DNA from: Rosistilla carotiformis
GTDB lineage: Bacteria > Planctomycetota > Planctomycetia > Pirellulales > Pirellulaceae
NCBI RefSeq assembly: GCF_007753095.1
Contig: NZ_CP036348.1
Span: forward strand, 1,550,001-1,614,000
Direction of reading: 5' to 3'
DNA: 64,000 nucleotides
Shown: piece by piece, positions 9,358 to 19,232 of the stretch
Layout of the letters: each line of letters opens with the position of its first letter
Position numbering within the stretch: position 1 is the first letter of the stretch
Program-made: the position numbers and the translations under genes
The notes under the pieces: generated by a model
The model's input: only the letters and a program-made list of their open reading frames with translations
Database searches by the model: none
Told to the model about the DNA's origin: nothing

Positions 9358-10788
9358 ATGTCTACGCGATTCATGCTGCTGTTGCTACTCGCTATGTCTC
9401 AGACCACCCTTTGGTCTGAAGAGCCAACTGAGCCAAACATCATCCTCGTGATGGCGGATGATCTCGGTTGGGGTGACGTCGGCTTCAACGGGAACACCGT
9501 CATCCAGACGCCTCATCTGGACGCGATGGCGAAGAACGGAATGCGGCTGACGCGGTTTTATACCGCTTCGCCGTTGTGTTCGCCGACGCGTGGCAGCTGT
9601 CTGACCGGACGTCATCCGTGGCGTTTTGGTGTGTTAGCGGCTCACACTGGCGGAATGCGACGGGGCGAGATGACGGTGGCCGAAGTCGCTCATCTTAAAA
9701 AATACCAGACGGGGTTCTTTGGCAAATGGCATCTGGGCTGGGTGAAGCCGGAGGAACAGCTGCCGCGCGGCTATTATTCGCCGCCGTGGCATCACGGTTT
9801 TGACGAAACCTTCGCGACGACCAGCGCGGTGCCGACCTGGAACCCAACGAAGACGCCGCCGGACAAATCGAGCGGTAAGAAGAGTGGTAAGAAGGATTCA
9901 TCCAAAGAGCCCGAGCCGTGGAAGGGGGGCAAACCGTACGTCCACAACGGCGTGGAAGTCGCGGACAACATGGAAGGAGATGACAGCCGGGTGATCATGG
10001 ACCGAGTGCTTCCGTTCATCCGCGGTGCCGCACAGAATCAGCAACCGGTCCTGGCGTGCGTCTGGTTTCACACGCCTCATGAACCTGTCATCGCCGGACC
10101 GGAATACCGCAAACTCTATCCGAACAACGGCACGGCAAAGCAGAACTATTTTGGCGCGATCACGGCGATGGACGACCAGATCGGACGGCTCCGCGACGAA
10201 CTCCGCCAGCTCGGCATTGAAAAGAACACCATCCTGTTCTTCACCAGCGACAACGGCCCTTCGGATTCGTTGGCGAAGAAGGGAGTCGCTTCAGCCGGCC
10301 CGTTCCGCGGCCACAAACACACGATGTACGAGGGAGGGTTGCGGGTGCCTTCGGTTGTCGAATGGCCGGGGCAGATCGCGGCGGGGACCACCAGCGACAC
10401 GGTTTGCGCGACCGTCGATTACTTCCCGACCGTGGTCGAATTGACCGGCGCGTCGCTCGGAAAAAAGGCCGATCGCCCGATCGACGGCCAGTCGTTGATG
10501 GGCGTGCTGAAAGGAACCGCCACGCAGCGGTCGACGCCATTATTCTTCGGCTACCGGCGACTCTATAAAGACATCGACGGACAGGCGTTGGTCGAGAATC
10601 GCTACAAGCTGCTGAAGCGGGCCGTGGCCGGCGGCGAATATGAACTGTACGACCTCGCCGAAGATCCGGGCGAGGAACACGACCTCGCGGCGACCGAGCC
10701 GGAGATTTTGGCGAGGATGAAAGCGCGGATGGCCGAATACGACGAATCGTGTCGGCTCAGCCGCGACGGAGCCGACTACCAGTTCTAA
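9358..10788 (+). CDS. Sulfatase (arylsulfatase family)
   Basis: A 476-residue exported sulfatase. ATG 9358 gives a short signal peptide (M-S-T-R-F-M-L-L-L-L-L-A, cleaved near S-E-E); the GTG 66 bases upstream would bury it. The metal-binding start is M-A-D-D-L-G-W (Asp 34/35). Residues 74-78 are C-S-P-T-R, the formylglycine signature in which the Cys is oxidised by a maturase. Lys/His active-site positions are seen in F-G-K-W-H-L-G, and F-T-S-D-N-G-P supplies the C-terminal metal ligands. The gene is followed 49 bases later by a second sulfatase and preceded by a sulfotransferase. The substrate is probably a sulfated polysaccharide; it cannot be told from the sequence. Confidence 0.93.
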   Translation: MSTRFMLLLLLAMSQTTLWSEEPTEPNIILVMADDLGWGDVGFNGNTVIQTPHLDAMAKNGMRLTRFYTASPLCSPTRGSCLTGRHPWRFGVLAAHTGGMRRGEMTVAEVAHLKKYQTGFFGKWHLGWVKPEEQLPRGYYSPPWHHGFDETFATTSAVPTWNPTKTPPDKSSGKKSGKKDSSKEPEPWKGGKPYVHNGVEVADNMEGDDSRVIMDRVLPFIRGAAQNQQPVLACVWFHTPHEPVIAGPEYRKLYPNNGTAKQNYFGAITAMDDQIGRLRDELRQLGIEKNTILFFTSDNGPSDSLAKKGVASAGPFRGHKHTMYEGGLRVPSVVEWPGQIAAGTTSDTVCATVDYFPTVVELTGASLGKKADRPIDGQSLMGVLKGTATQRSTPLFFGYRRLYKDIDGQALVENRYKLLKRAVAGGEYELYDLAEDPGEEHDLAATEPEILARMKARMAEYDESCRLSRDGADYQF

Positions 10789-10837
10789 ATCCAAATTCAA
10801 TCCGTAGAAACCGACTTCCACATTCCGTTGAATTCCC

Positions 10838-12283
10838 ATGAAACAGATCTTACTCGCTCCGCTCTTGCTGCTTGCCCCTGCTGCCGTGTTGTACGCCGCA
10901 GAGACTCGATCGCCCCAAGCTCCTCCCAACATCGTCATCATCATGGCCGACGACTTGGGTTACGGAGACGTCAGCTGTTATGGGGCGACAAAAATCAAAA
11001 CGCCAAACATCGACCGACTGGCTCGCCAAGGGAAGCAGTTCACCGACGCGCACACAGCCGCATCGGTCTGCTCGCCATCGCGTTACGGGTTGATGACGGG
11101 ACGCTTGCCTTGGCGACTGCACAAGAAAGGCAATAACTACCGACTCGAATCGGGGCGGATGACGCTGGCTTCGCTGGTCCAGCCCCAAGGCTATCGTTCC
11201 GCTGCGATCGGCAAGTGGCACCTGGGTTACAGCAAGGATTGGAACAAACTGCCGATCACGGGGCCGTTGGAAGTCGGTTTTGACTATCACTTTGGCGTGC
11301 CGCAGAACCACAACGACTCCTACCGGGTCTTCATCGAAAACCACGACATCGTCGGCCGCAAGCCAGGCGAAGCCTTTCGAGTCGTGAAAGGTCGCGACTT
11401 TCCCGAAGGTGTCGCTCATCCGCGGATCGAAGATCAAGTCGATACGACGTTAACGGCCAAAGCGACCGAGTTCATTCGCGAGAATGCCGAGCGTCCTTTT
11501 TTTCTCTACTTCACCCCCTGCGCGCCTCACACTCACGTCACGCCAGCCGCCACGTTCCGCGGCACCAGCCAGGCGGGACTGCTGGGGGATCACATCCAGG
11601 AACTCGACGCCCATGTCGGCGAGATTCTCGCCACGCTCGATGCACTGCAACTGACCGATCAAACGCTGGTGATCTTCACCAGCGACAACGGCGCCTCTCC
11701 GAAGGACTTCAAAGGGACGCAGAACACGAACCTTCATCTCGCCAGCGAAGCGGGGGAGGTGCGGGGGAAATTCAAGTCTGCCAAAGCGGATGCCAGAGCT
11801 TTGGGGCACGTCACCAATGGCAAGTGGCACGACGGCAAGGGATCGCCCTTTGAAGGGGGCCATCGCGTCCCCTTCATCGCGCGGTGGCCGGGGCAGATCG
11901 AAGCCGGTTCAACGTCGGACCTGACCTTCTGTCTGACCGACCTGCTCGCCACATTCGCCGACCTATTGCAAGTCGACCTCCCCGACGATGCCGGTGAAGA
12001 CTCGATCAGCATCCTGCCTGCACTCCTTGGCAATCCGACGACGCCCCGTCGCGAGGCCATCTTTGTTCAAGGTGACACGAAAGACAACGCGATCGCCGTT
12101 TGCTCGGGCCGATGGAAGATGATCGAGACATCCGGCGGCAAAGACCGCAAGGTCCACCAGCTCTACGATCTTGCTAACGATCCCGGAGAGACGACCGACG
12201 TCGCCGCGGCGCATCGCGATATCGTGAAGCGTCTGGCCGCAGCCCTCGACAAGGCGCGGACAGACGGACGGACTCGCCAATAA
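10838..12283 (+). CDS. Sulfatase (arylsulfatase family), second copy
   Basis: A 481-residue exported sulfatase with a signal peptide (residues 1-21, ending A-V-L-Y-A-A). Metal ligands are M-A-D-D-L-G-Y (Asp 38/39). The formylglycine motif is V-C-S-P-S-R with Cys 78, then G-K-W-H-L-G and F-T-S-D-N-G-A. It is only moderately similar to the gene just upstream (different spacing, S-P-S-R instead of S-P-T-R), so the two probably act on different linkages of the same kind of substrate. The 49-base spacing suggests one transcript. Confidence 0.93.
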   Translation: MKQILLAPLLLLAPAAVLYAAETRSPQAPPNIVIIMADDLGYGDVSCYGATKIKTPNIDRLARQGKQFTDAHTAASVCSPSRYGLMTGRLPWRLHKKGNNYRLESGRMTLASLVQPQGYRSAAIGKWHLGYSKDWNKLPITGPLEVGFDYHFGVPQNHNDSYRVFIENHDIVGRKPGEAFRVVKGRDFPEGVAHPRIEDQVDTTLTAKATEFIRENAERPFFLYFTPCAPHTHVTPAATFRGTSQAGLLGDHIQELDAHVGEILATLDALQLTDQTLVIFTSDNGASPKDFKGTQNTNLHLASEAGEVRGKFKSAKADARALGHVTNGKWHDGKGSPFEGGHRVPFIARWPGQIEAGSTSDLTFCLTDLLATFADLLQVDLPDDAGEDSISILPALLGNPTTPRREAIFVQGDTKDNAIAVCSGRWKMIETSGGKDRKVHQLYDLANDPGETTDVAAAHRDIVKRLAAALDKARTDGRTRQ

Positions 12284-12355
12284 CAGCCCCAGGGCGTGGC
12301 CTGGGGGGTTCGTTGCGATGAAGCGGCGCGATGGCCGAACTGCCAGCCGGACCGG

Positions 12356-13405
12356 CTACTTCGCTGTCCGGCGTTCTTTGGCGGCGGTGGCCAAGCGATC
12401 CAACAGAGTGACGGTATCGTCCCAGCCGATGCAGGCGTCGGTGATGCTTTGCCCGCGTTGTTCCGGCTTGCTCTGTTTGCCTTCGACCAGATTGCTCTCG
12501 ATCATCACGCCGATGATCCGCCGGTCTCCTTCGCTGATCTGATGGCAGATGTCGCGACAGACGTAAGCTTGGCGTTCGTGCCGCTTTCGCGAGTTGGCGT
12601 GACTGCAATCGATCATGATCCGCGGATCGAGCCCCGCTTTCTCCAACAACGCCGCGGCGTCGTCGACGCTGGCGGCGTCGTAATTGGTGTGCGTGTTGCC
12701 GCCGCGCAAGATCAGGTGGCAGTCTTCGTTGCCGGTGGTCTGGAAAATTGTCGATCGACCATCTTTGGCGACCGATAGGAAATGGTGCGAGTTGCGGGCG
12801 GCACCGATCGCGTCGACGGCGATCTGCACGCTGCCAGCGGTTCCGTTTTTGAAACCGACAGGGCAGGAGAGGCCTGAGGCGAGTTCGCGGTGCCCCTGGC
12901 TCTCGGTGGTCCGCGCCCCGATCGCTCCCCAACCGACGAGATCGGCGATGTATTGAGGGCTGATCAGATCGAGGTATTCGACGCCGGCGGGGACGCCGAC
13001 TTCATTGATGTCCAGCAGCAACTTCCGGGCGGTCTGCAGTCCCTGATTGATCTCGAAGCTGCCGTCGATGCGAGGATCGTTGATCAGCCCCTTCCAGCCG
13101 ACAGTGGTCCGCGGTTTTTCGAAGTAGACCCGCATGATGACCAACAGATCGTCGCTCAAACGCTGCTGGACCTTTTGCAACTTGGCAGCGTATTCGATCG
13201 CCGCTTCGGGATCGTGGATCGAACAGGGGCCCACGACGACAGCGATCCGATCGTCGGTCCCCTCCAACGCCTGATGAAATTGCTGCCGGGCTTGGTAGAC
13301 CGTGTTGGCAGCAGTTTCGCTGACAGGAATTTCTGCGATCAGGTCGGCGGGGGAGCGGAGCGATTTTTGGTCGCGGATTCGGAGGTCGTCGGTCGTCTGG
13401 GTCAT
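12356..13405 (-). CDS. aroG: 3-deoxy-7-phosphoheptulonate synthase (class I)
   Basis: Catalyses condensation of phosphoenolpyruvate and erythrose 4-phosphate to DAHP, the first step of the shikimate pathway. The 349-residue length equals that of the AroF/G/H class. Visible motifs: V-G-P-C-S-I-H-D-P (about 59-67), F-E-K-P-R-T-T-V-G-W-K-G (PEP site), I-G-A-R-T-T-E-S-Q, G-F-K-N-G-T and I-D-C-S-H-A-N-S-R. Start is ATG 13405. Which aromatic amino acid, if any, inhibits it cannot be told by eye, so the gene letter is by family only. It is a single gene divergent from the lipoprotein gene at 13723. Confidence 0.93.
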   Translation of the reverse strand: MTQTTDDLRIRDQKSLRSPADLIAEIPVSETAANTVYQARQQFHQALEGTDDRIAVVVGPCSIHDPEAAIEYAAKLQKVQQRLSDDLLVIMRVYFEKPRTTVGWKGLINDPRIDGSFEINQGLQTARKLLLDINEVGVPAGVEYLDLISPQYIADLVGWGAIGARTTESQGHRELASGLSCPVGFKNGTAGSVQIAVDAIGAARNSHHFLSVAKDGRSTIFQTTGNEDCHLILRGGNTHTNYDAASVDDAAALLEKAGLDPRIMIDCSHANSRKRHERQAYVCRDICHQISEGDRRIIGVMIESNLVEGKQSKPEQRGQSITDACIGWDDTVTLLDRLATAAKERRTAK

Positions 13406-13722
13406 CGGGATTTTTGCATTCGTTTATCAAGCAACCAAAAAAACGATCTGCACCAAACAGCGGGCAGACCGGGGGAGGGGGGAGCCGAGCGTCGCTCTAA
13501 ACTCCCCTGCAGTGTTGGTTTAAGCGTAATCGGGGCCTTTGGTCAATGGCGGGCTGTCGACCAAGAGCGATCTTTCATCAGAAGGACACAAACCAAGCGG
13601 TTTTGGTGAGCGGGGGAAAAATATTTTGAATCTATCTTGATGGAAACCGGCGGATTTCCTTACGCTCTCCCAAAGCCCCATCTTCGGGGTCCCTACCCAA
13701 TCCATCAACGCACGAGGCAAGG
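13406..13722. other. Divergent intergenic region
   Basis: 317 bases between divergent genes and presumably holding both promoters. Short hairpins are visible (for example ACCAA/TTGGT near 13595 and GGAAA/TTTCC near 13640), but I recognise no known element and no open frame with coding character. Confidence 0.5.
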
Positions 13723-15183
13723 ATGCACGGCGTTACGCTCCGAATGACCCTTTGTTCGGTTACATTATATACTTTGATTGTTGCGACCGGTTGCCGAACC
13801 GCCGTCCCGGATCGCTCGTTGCAGGCCGAGCTTCAACCGCCGGCGGAGCCCAGCGGAGGGCTGTTTTCGACGATTGCCAAGCAATTTCAGGCATCGCCGA
13901 ACCAACAAACACGTCCTTCGACTTCGAATGCGGCCAATGCGCGAAAGCGGCAAGCCCCCCCAGCAGCGCCGAAGGACAACGAGATGGCTTCGATGGGTGG
14001 CAACACCGCCGACGACGAAGCCGATGGGTTGATCGAAGCGTTCAGCAATGCAAGTCCCGAGGTTCAGGCCGCGGCCCGCCAACAATTGGCGGCGATGCGC
14101 AACATGCAGCGTCAACAAGCGACGACTTCGGAGGGGTCCAGCGCCGCGAATCCTACTCCGGCCAAGGAGATGAGTTTGCCTAAACCGACCCAAAGCCAAC
14201 CGGTCGCGCACGCCCTTGCGACCGCTTCGGAACAACCGTCGGCAACTCCCAACGCGATTCAACAATCCACGGCCACCGCAACCGATAAAGAATTGCAAGC
14301 ATCCGTCGCATTTGCGTCCCAACCGGTTGCCGAAACGGCACCTACCGCTGCGGTCGAACAAGTCGCGGCAACCACGCCTGCTGCGAAGCCGGCTGAACCT
14401 GAGACCAAGACGATCCAATTGGAAGCCGAAGTGCCCGCGGCGGCCCCCGTCGCGAAGAGCATGACCAACCGAGAACATCTCGACGCCTTGATCACGCATT
14501 ACGAGGCGCAAGATTTCGCATTGGACACGCCCGAGGGGCTGACCCAATTGGCCAAACTGCGGATGCTTTATCTGTTGGCCGATAAGCCCGACCAAGCGAT
14601 GCAGAAGGTCGACGAATTGACCGCCGCCGAACAGGATTATCTGCGTTATCAGATGATGACGATGTGGAACTTGGTCGACCCCGACGGATCCCCGTCTCGG
14701 GCACGACGTTGGGAGAAGTCGCTGGAAAATCTTCGGCTCGCTTCGGGGCACCTCGCTGCCGCGACCGAATCGTTGAACGTTAGCAGCATTGCCTTCTGCA
14801 CCGAAGTCGAAAGCTACGGTCGGATCACGCCGTTCAAAGACTACAAAATGGAACCTGGCCAACAGGTGATCCTGTACTGCGAGATCGACAACTTCGCCTC
14901 CGAACGGCTGAGCGATGGCTACGAAACGCATTTCCAAGGCAGCTACGACCTGTTTAACGCCGACGGAGTCCGCGTTGCCGAACAAGTGCTGCCGGCCGAC
15001 AAACAGACCTGCAACAACTATCGCCGCGACTACTTTATCGCGTACCGTCTGTATCTGCCCAAACAATTGGCTCCCGGACCCCATCGCATCCAGCTAACGA
15101 TCGAGGACCTCAAGGGAAAGAAGTTTGGCCAATCGACGCTCGACTTTGAGGTCGTTGCCAAAGCTGCTGCTCCAGCGGAATAG
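13723..15183 (+). CDS. Ala/Gln-rich lipoprotein of unknown function
   Basis: A 486-residue lipoprotein. The signal sequence ends in V-A-T-G-C, with the lipidated Cys at residue 24; an alternative ATG at 13744 would keep it. Residues 25-240 are low-complexity, rich in Ala, Gln, Pro, Ser and Thr, and look disordered. The C-terminal half (about 245-480) is folded: a helical part around H-L-D-A-L-I-T-H-Y-E-A-Q and a beta-rich end with Y-C-E-I-D-N-F and A-P-G-P-H-R-I-Q-L-T. I do not recognise the domain; similar tethered lipoproteins occur in other planctomycetes. It is followed closely by a convergent ABC exporter operon. Confidence 0.75.
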   Translation: MHGVTLRMTLCSVTLYTLIVATGCRTAVPDRSLQAELQPPAEPSGGLFSTIAKQFQASPNQQTRPSTSNAANARKRQAPPAAPKDNEMASMGGNTADDEADGLIEAFSNASPEVQAAARQQLAAMRNMQRQQATTSEGSSAANPTPAKEMSLPKPTQSQPVAHALATASEQPSATPNAIQQSTATATDKELQASVAFASQPVAETAPTAAVEQVAATTPAAKPAEPETKTIQLEAEVPAAAPVAKSMTNREHLDALITHYEAQDFALDTPEGLTQLAKLRMLYLLADKPDQAMQKVDELTAAEQDYLRYQMMTMWNLVDPDGSPSRARRWEKSLENLRLASGHLAAATESLNVSSIAFCTEVESYGRITPFKDYKMEPGQQVILYCEIDNFASERLSDGYETHFQGSYDLFNADGVRVAEQVLPADKQTCNNYRRDYFIAYRLYLPKQLAPGPHRIQLTIEDLKGKKFGQSTLDFEVVAKAAAPAE

Positions 15184-15208
15184 AAGCCCTCGTGCCAGCA
15201 AAATTGGC

Positions 15209-16906
15209 TTAGGCTGCGGGCGTGTCGACCGACAGGTCAAAGCGCCGCAGCGCGGTCGCCGTCGCCCACAGCGATGCCGCCGCGGCGGACCACAAAATCG
15301 CCAGCCCACCGGTCCGGTAGACGATCGATTGATAATCGTCGCTGACCCAACGACGTATCGACATCGTCCAAGCCATCAGGACCGCGACCCCCAGCACGAA
15401 CAGTAGGCCTTTGAACGTAAAGACCAGTGTCGTGCGGATCAGGACTTCAATTCCCTCCTGACCAGTTCGCTGCGGGAAGGTCAAGAAGATTGCGTTCTCC
15501 AACGCGAAGGTAAAGACCGTCGCGGGGATTAGCACCAGTATCGACATGCCAAGTTTGGTTGCATCGGGAGTTCGCGTGATCGCGGTCACCGCCAGCACCA
15601 CCAACTGAAACGCCAAACAGGCGGCGATCGGTAGCGCCAATTGACCGATTGTGATCCGGAATTCGGAGATCGGCAGTTGTCGCAGCGAGAGGATCCGGTC
15701 GAGGTCGCGGCGGAAATCGATCTTCAGTGCCGGCGGGCCCAACAGCAGCGTGTAGAAGATCAACGAACCGACGACGTGAATCAAGATCGGCTGGTCCGCA
15801 GGGACCACCCATATTGGAAACGTCGAAAATGCGGCGGGGACAAACAACGTGGCCAACACGGTTAGCCAGTACCCGCGCAACGTCACCGCGTGTCGCGCAA
15901 CCAACGGTCCAACGCCAGCGAACGATAGCGCACCAGACAGGCGACGGCGACGCTGGAAGGCTTCGAGATTCTGTTGGGCCAGTGGCGCTTCAACGACCTG
16001 CTGCGATTCCAGCGAAGCGTATTCGACGCGATGCTGGCGCAATTGCGATGCGGCCAATGCCCGCTCCACCCAGAAGATGATCGCGACCAGGGCCGCGATC
16101 TCCAACGTCCCCGCGATCAGTCCGATCACGACGGCAAGGTTCCAATGGCTGGCGATGGCGATGTCCGCAAGGTAACGCATCGGATACCCCATCGTCCGTG
16201 CGACTTCTCCTTGGCTGAGTTCGACCAAACCGCCGAGCATCAGATTCGGTAACTGGATCGCTGGCATTCCGAATTCGGGATTCCAATGCGTCCAGACACT
16301 CACGCCAACCGACGCAGCGATCGCCATGGCGATCGCCGCGACGCCGATGCGGAGCCGCAGCAGCGCGGGCTTGGACATGCCCGAACAACCGATCTCGACG
16401 ATCATCCGCGACAGTTCCAAGATCCCCAACGCCATCAGTAAACCGAGAAACGTCAGTTCGATACGCGACGAATCGGGCAGTAGCACGACAGTCAAGAGAG
16501 CCGCTTTGAGGCATGCCGGGGCGAAGCTGCCCGCCAAGCGATATCCGATCAATTGAGCCCGGGAGAGCGGGGCGGTCCAGAGCAATTCACGCTCGGGACG
16601 CGACCACGGAATCCCCACCCGCTCGCTATTCCAAGCGGTCCGCAGCAGATGCCAATACGCATACATGACTAGACCGCTGGTGATCCATAACTGCAACCGC
16701 TGTGGGTCGGCCGCTGGCCGCAGCAGGATGCCAAGCAGCGTCTGCCCCGCCCAAAAAGCTGCTAACAGGAGCGCGATCGCCGTCAAGACGATGCGTCGGG
16801 GAGCGAAAATTCGGCGTTTCAAACGGGCCATCTTGGCCACGGTTCGCATCTGTAACAGCTGCCGCAAACCCACGGGAAAACACGCTTCCAACGAGAACGC
16901 ATTCAT
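15209..16906 (-). CDS. ABC-2-type transporter permease
   Basis: A 565-residue integral membrane protein with about ten to twelve hydrophobic segments, for example about 39-60, 127-160, 190-212 and 255-280. It is the membrane half of an ABC exporter: the ATPase gene lies directly upstream and overlaps the permease start by 4 bases (16903-16906, ATGA), implying translational coupling. Residues such as R-P-E-R-E-L-L-W-T-A-P-L-S near 85-97 resemble the ABC-2-type permeases of planctomycetes. No substrate can be inferred. Confidence 0.82.
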   Translation of the reverse strand: MNAFSLEACFPVGLRQLLQMRTVAKMARLKRRIFAPRRIVLTAIALLLAAFWAGQTLLGILLRPAADPQRLQLWITSGLVMYAYWHLLRTAWNSERVGIPWSRPERELLWTAPLSRAQLIGYRLAGSFAPACLKAALLTVVLLPDSSRIELTFLGLLMALGILELSRMIVEIGCSGMSKPALLRLRIGVAAIAMAIAASVGVSVWTHWNPEFGMPAIQLPNLMLGGLVELSQGEVARTMGYPMRYLADIAIASHWNLAVVIGLIAGTLEIAALVAIIFWVERALAASQLRQHRVEYASLESQQVVEAPLAQQNLEAFQRRRRLSGALSFAGVGPLVARHAVTLRGYWLTVLATLFVPAAFSTFPIWVVPADQPILIHVVGSLIFYTLLLGPPALKIDFRRDLDRILSLRQLPISEFRITIGQLALPIAACLAFQLVVLAVTAITRTPDATKLGMSILVLIPATVFTFALENAIFLTFPQRTGQEGIEVLIRTTLVFTFKGLLFVLGVAVLMAWTMSIRRWVSDDYQSIVYRTGGLAILWSAAAASLWATATALRRFDLSVDTPAA

Positions 16907-17649
16907 AACGAGGCTCCCGCCGAAAGCTCTCCCGACGTCGCGGCAAAGAAGGCCTGTTCTAGCGACGCGGGGGCACCAGCCGATTCAAACTGCGATTTGA
17001 ACGTATCGATCGGGCCGCAAAATTTCGAACGGCCACGATCCAGAACCAAGACATGGGTGCAGACCGATTCGATCATCGCCAACAGATGCGAACTGATCAT
17101 GATCGCCGCTCCGTCGGCCGCTCGCTGACGTACCGATTCCAACAGGTTACGAATTCCCGGCGGGTCCAAACCGGTCATCGGTTCGTCCAACAAGATCGCT
17201 TGGGGAGAGTACAGGTAGCCGCAACAGACGGCCAACTTCTGTCGCATCCCTCGACTCAAGGCATTGGCTCGCTGGTCGACTTTTTCGATCAAGTCGAAGG
17301 TCTGCAGCAGTTGATGGGTTTTGGTTTCGGCATCGGCGACGCGGTAGACCGAAGCGAAGAAGTCCATGTGTTGGCCGACGGTCAGGTCGTCGAACAATTG
17401 TGGATCGTCGGGGACATACGCCGTCTGTTGCTTGATGGCGATCGGATGTTGTTCAACATCCAGGCCCGCGATTTCCAACCGGCCGCGCGTTGCCGGTACG
17501 AGGCCGCTCAAGGCCCGCAGCGTCGTCGTCTTCCCGGCGCCGTTGGGCCCAACGAGCCCAAAGACTTGGCCGGGAAGAACTGCGAAGGACAAACCGGCCA
17601 CCGCCACGGTGGATTCATAGGCTTTGTGAAAATCGATCGCGCGGATCAT
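16903..17649 (-). CDS. ABC transporter ATP-binding protein
   Basis: A 248-residue ATPase. Walker A is G-P-N-G-A-G-K-T-T-T (about 36-45), the signature is L-S-R-G-M-R-Q-K-L-A (about 136-145), Walker B is A-I-L-L-D-E-P-M-T-G-L-D, and the switch His is in I-S-S-H-L-L. ATG 17649 was chosen over an upstream start 150 bases earlier because the sequence M-I-R-A-I-D-F-H-K-A-Y begins the canonical first strand, and the upstream residues look like read-through. The stop overlaps the permease start by 4 bases. Together they form a two-gene ABC-2 exporter. Confidence 0.92.
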   Translation of the reverse strand: MIRAIDFHKAYESTVAVAGLSFAVLPGQVFGLVGPNGAGKTTTLRALSGLVPATRGRLEIAGLDVEQHPIAIKQQTAYVPDDPQLFDDLTVGQHMDFFASVYRVADAETKTHQLLQTFDLIEKVDQRANALSRGMRQKLAVCCGYLYSPQAILLDEPMTGLDPPGIRNLLESVRQRAADGAAIMISSHLLAMIESVCTHVLVLDRGRSKFCGPIDTFKSQFESAGAPASLEQAFFAATSGELSAGASL

Positions 17650-17826
17650 AGGGCGTCGCTGGGCTGTTTGGCTGTGGGCATGAAGGGACGTTTGCAGGTC
17701 CAGCCCAAGCGGATCGACGTGGAGTTGTCGATTCGTCCGATCAGCAGCGTGATCGCTACCGCGCGTGGCTGTCCAACGAAGATCTACCTTGCAAACCAAG
17801 GGGCCCGCCGGGCAACGGCCAGATAA

Positions 17827-17860
17827 CCGAGGCAGCCTCTACTGTAGAGGCTGCTCTCGG
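17827..17860 (-). terminator. Strong hairpin downstream of the Gfo/Idh/MocA gene
   Basis: GCAGCCTCTA (17832-17841) pairs with TAGAGGCTGC (17845-17854) around a 3-base loop. The stem continues as CCGAG/CTCGG with one bulged base, giving 15 pairs. It lies about 90 bases past the stop of the oxidoreductase gene (17949). There is no long T-run, so termination is likely but unproven. Confidence 0.55.
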
Positions 17861-17948
17861 GTCGGATTGCGACACCTGTAACGATGTTGGCGGCCACCAA
17901 GCGGATGGGGCGATGAGAGTGGTTACAGGTTGGAGAGTCAGGGAATGT

Positions 17949-19232
17949 TTAGATCTTGGTGACGTCGGCTTCCCAAGCCGGGTTGTACTCGCGTCCCCAC
18001 ATCTCATTCTGTTCCTGCGGTCCTTGAACGTGGCCGTTGGTCGGATCGGAGATGACAGGTTGGCCGGTGCGATACGCGATCACGCCCAAGTGGCACATCA
18101 TCGTGCTGCAGTGTCCGCCAGCGATCGGTTGATTCAAGGTGGAAGCATCGCCGCTGCGAACCGCGTCGACGAAGTTGGTCAGGTGCGCCAGTTGGCCGTT
18201 GTTCGTTCCCTTGACCTCTTCGACCATCTTGTTGGCTCGATTGAACAACTTGAAGCCGCCGTTGCTGTCGACTTCCATCGAACCCTCGGTTCCGTAGAAC
18301 GAAACAAATGGGTTGACGTTGTGCTTGTTGCACGAAGTGCCTTGCCAAGTGATCTGGCTGCCATCGCCAAATTCAAACGCAACAACTTGCGTGTCGGGAG
18401 TGATCTGATCGTCGTCGTAGCAGTAGCGGCCGCCGGAGATCGTGGTGCGCGTCGGATAATCGACTCCCATTCCCCAACGACAGATGTCCAGGGTGTGGAC
18501 GCCGTTGTTGGCCAACTCGCCGCCCCCCCAGTGCCAGTTCCAGTGCCAGTTGTAAGGAACGACGTTCGATTTGTATTCGCGGTGAGGGGCGGGGCCTTCC
18601 CAAAGCGCGTAATCGAGATTCTCTGGCGGTGCACTCGGTTCTACCTTTCCGATCGAACCGCGTTGGTTGACATAATAACCGCGCGACAGGAAGACCTTGC
18701 CGATCGCTCCGGCTTGCAGTTTTTCCATCGCTTGGATCATTTCAGGAGCGCTGCGGCGCTGCGTGCCGACCTGAACGACGCGGTTGTATTTTTCAGCCGC
18801 CTCGATCATCCATTCGCCTTCTTGAGCGTTATGGCTGGCGGGCTTTTCAACGTAGACGTGCTTGCCCGCTTTGCAGGCCATGATCGTCGCCGGGCCGTGC
18901 CAATGGTTGGGAGCGGCGCAGACCAACGCGTCGACTTCTTTGTCGTCCAAGATCTGGCGGAAATCGGTGATCGCTTCTGGAGACGTGCCAGCGATCTTGC
19001 CCAGCTTTTCAGCGCCCGAAGCGAGCCGAGTGCTGTCGACGTCGCAGATGTATTTGACTTCGACACCGTCCATCTTGGCCAGATCGGTGGCAAGCGACAT
19101 ACCGCGTGAAAGGCCCATCACGCCAACCTTGACCGTCTTTTCGGACTCGGCGGCGGAGACTTGAGAGTGAAGGGCGGTGGTTGCGACGGTGGTCGCAACC
19201 GAAGAGGCAATAAATTGACGTCGATCGAACAT
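17949..19232 (-). CDS. Tat-exported Gfo/Idh/MocA-family oxidoreductase
   Basis: A 427-residue NAD(P)-dependent oxidoreductase. The N-terminus M-F-D-R-R-Q-F-I-A-S-S is a twin-arginine signal, cleaved after A-L-H-S-Q-V-S-A-A. The Rossmann start is K-V-G-V-M-G-L-S-R-G (slightly altered from the usual G-x-G-x-x-G), followed by the family's Y-V-E-K-P-A-S-H (E-K-P motif). W-H-W-N-W-H-W-G-G-G occurs in the C-terminal half. ATG 19232 was preferred to the TTG 18 bases upstream because GAAGGA is 10 bases in front of it. Exported paralogues of this family are typical of planctomycetes; the sugar or inositol-type substrate is unknown. Confidence 0.9.
   Translation of the reverse strand: MFDRRQFIASSVATTVATTALHSQVSAAESEKTVKVGVMGLSRGMSLATDLAKMDGVEVKYICDVDSTRLASGAEKLGKIAGTSPEAITDFRQILDDKEVDALVCAAPNHWHGPATIMACKAGKHVYVEKPASHNAQEGEWMIEAAEKYNRVVQVGTQRRSAPEMIQAMEKLQAGAIGKVFLSRGYYVNQRGSIGKVEPSAPPENLDYALWEGPAPHREYKSNVVPYNWHWNWHWGGGELANNGVHTLDICRWGMGVDYPTRTTISGGRYCYDDDQITPDTQVVAFEFGDGSQITWQGTSCNKHNVNPFVSFYGTEGSMEVDSNGGFKLFNRANKMVEEVKGTNNGQLAHLTNFVDAVRSGDASTLNQPIAGGHCSTMMCHLGVIAYRTGQPVISDPTNGHVQGPQEQNEMWGREYNPAWEADVTKI

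Noticed and set aside
13765-15084. 439-residue frame antisense to the Ala/Gln-rich lipoprotein
   Set aside because: The plus-strand frame has a lipobox signal peptide and a folded C-terminal half; the antisense product is Arg-rich and featureless.
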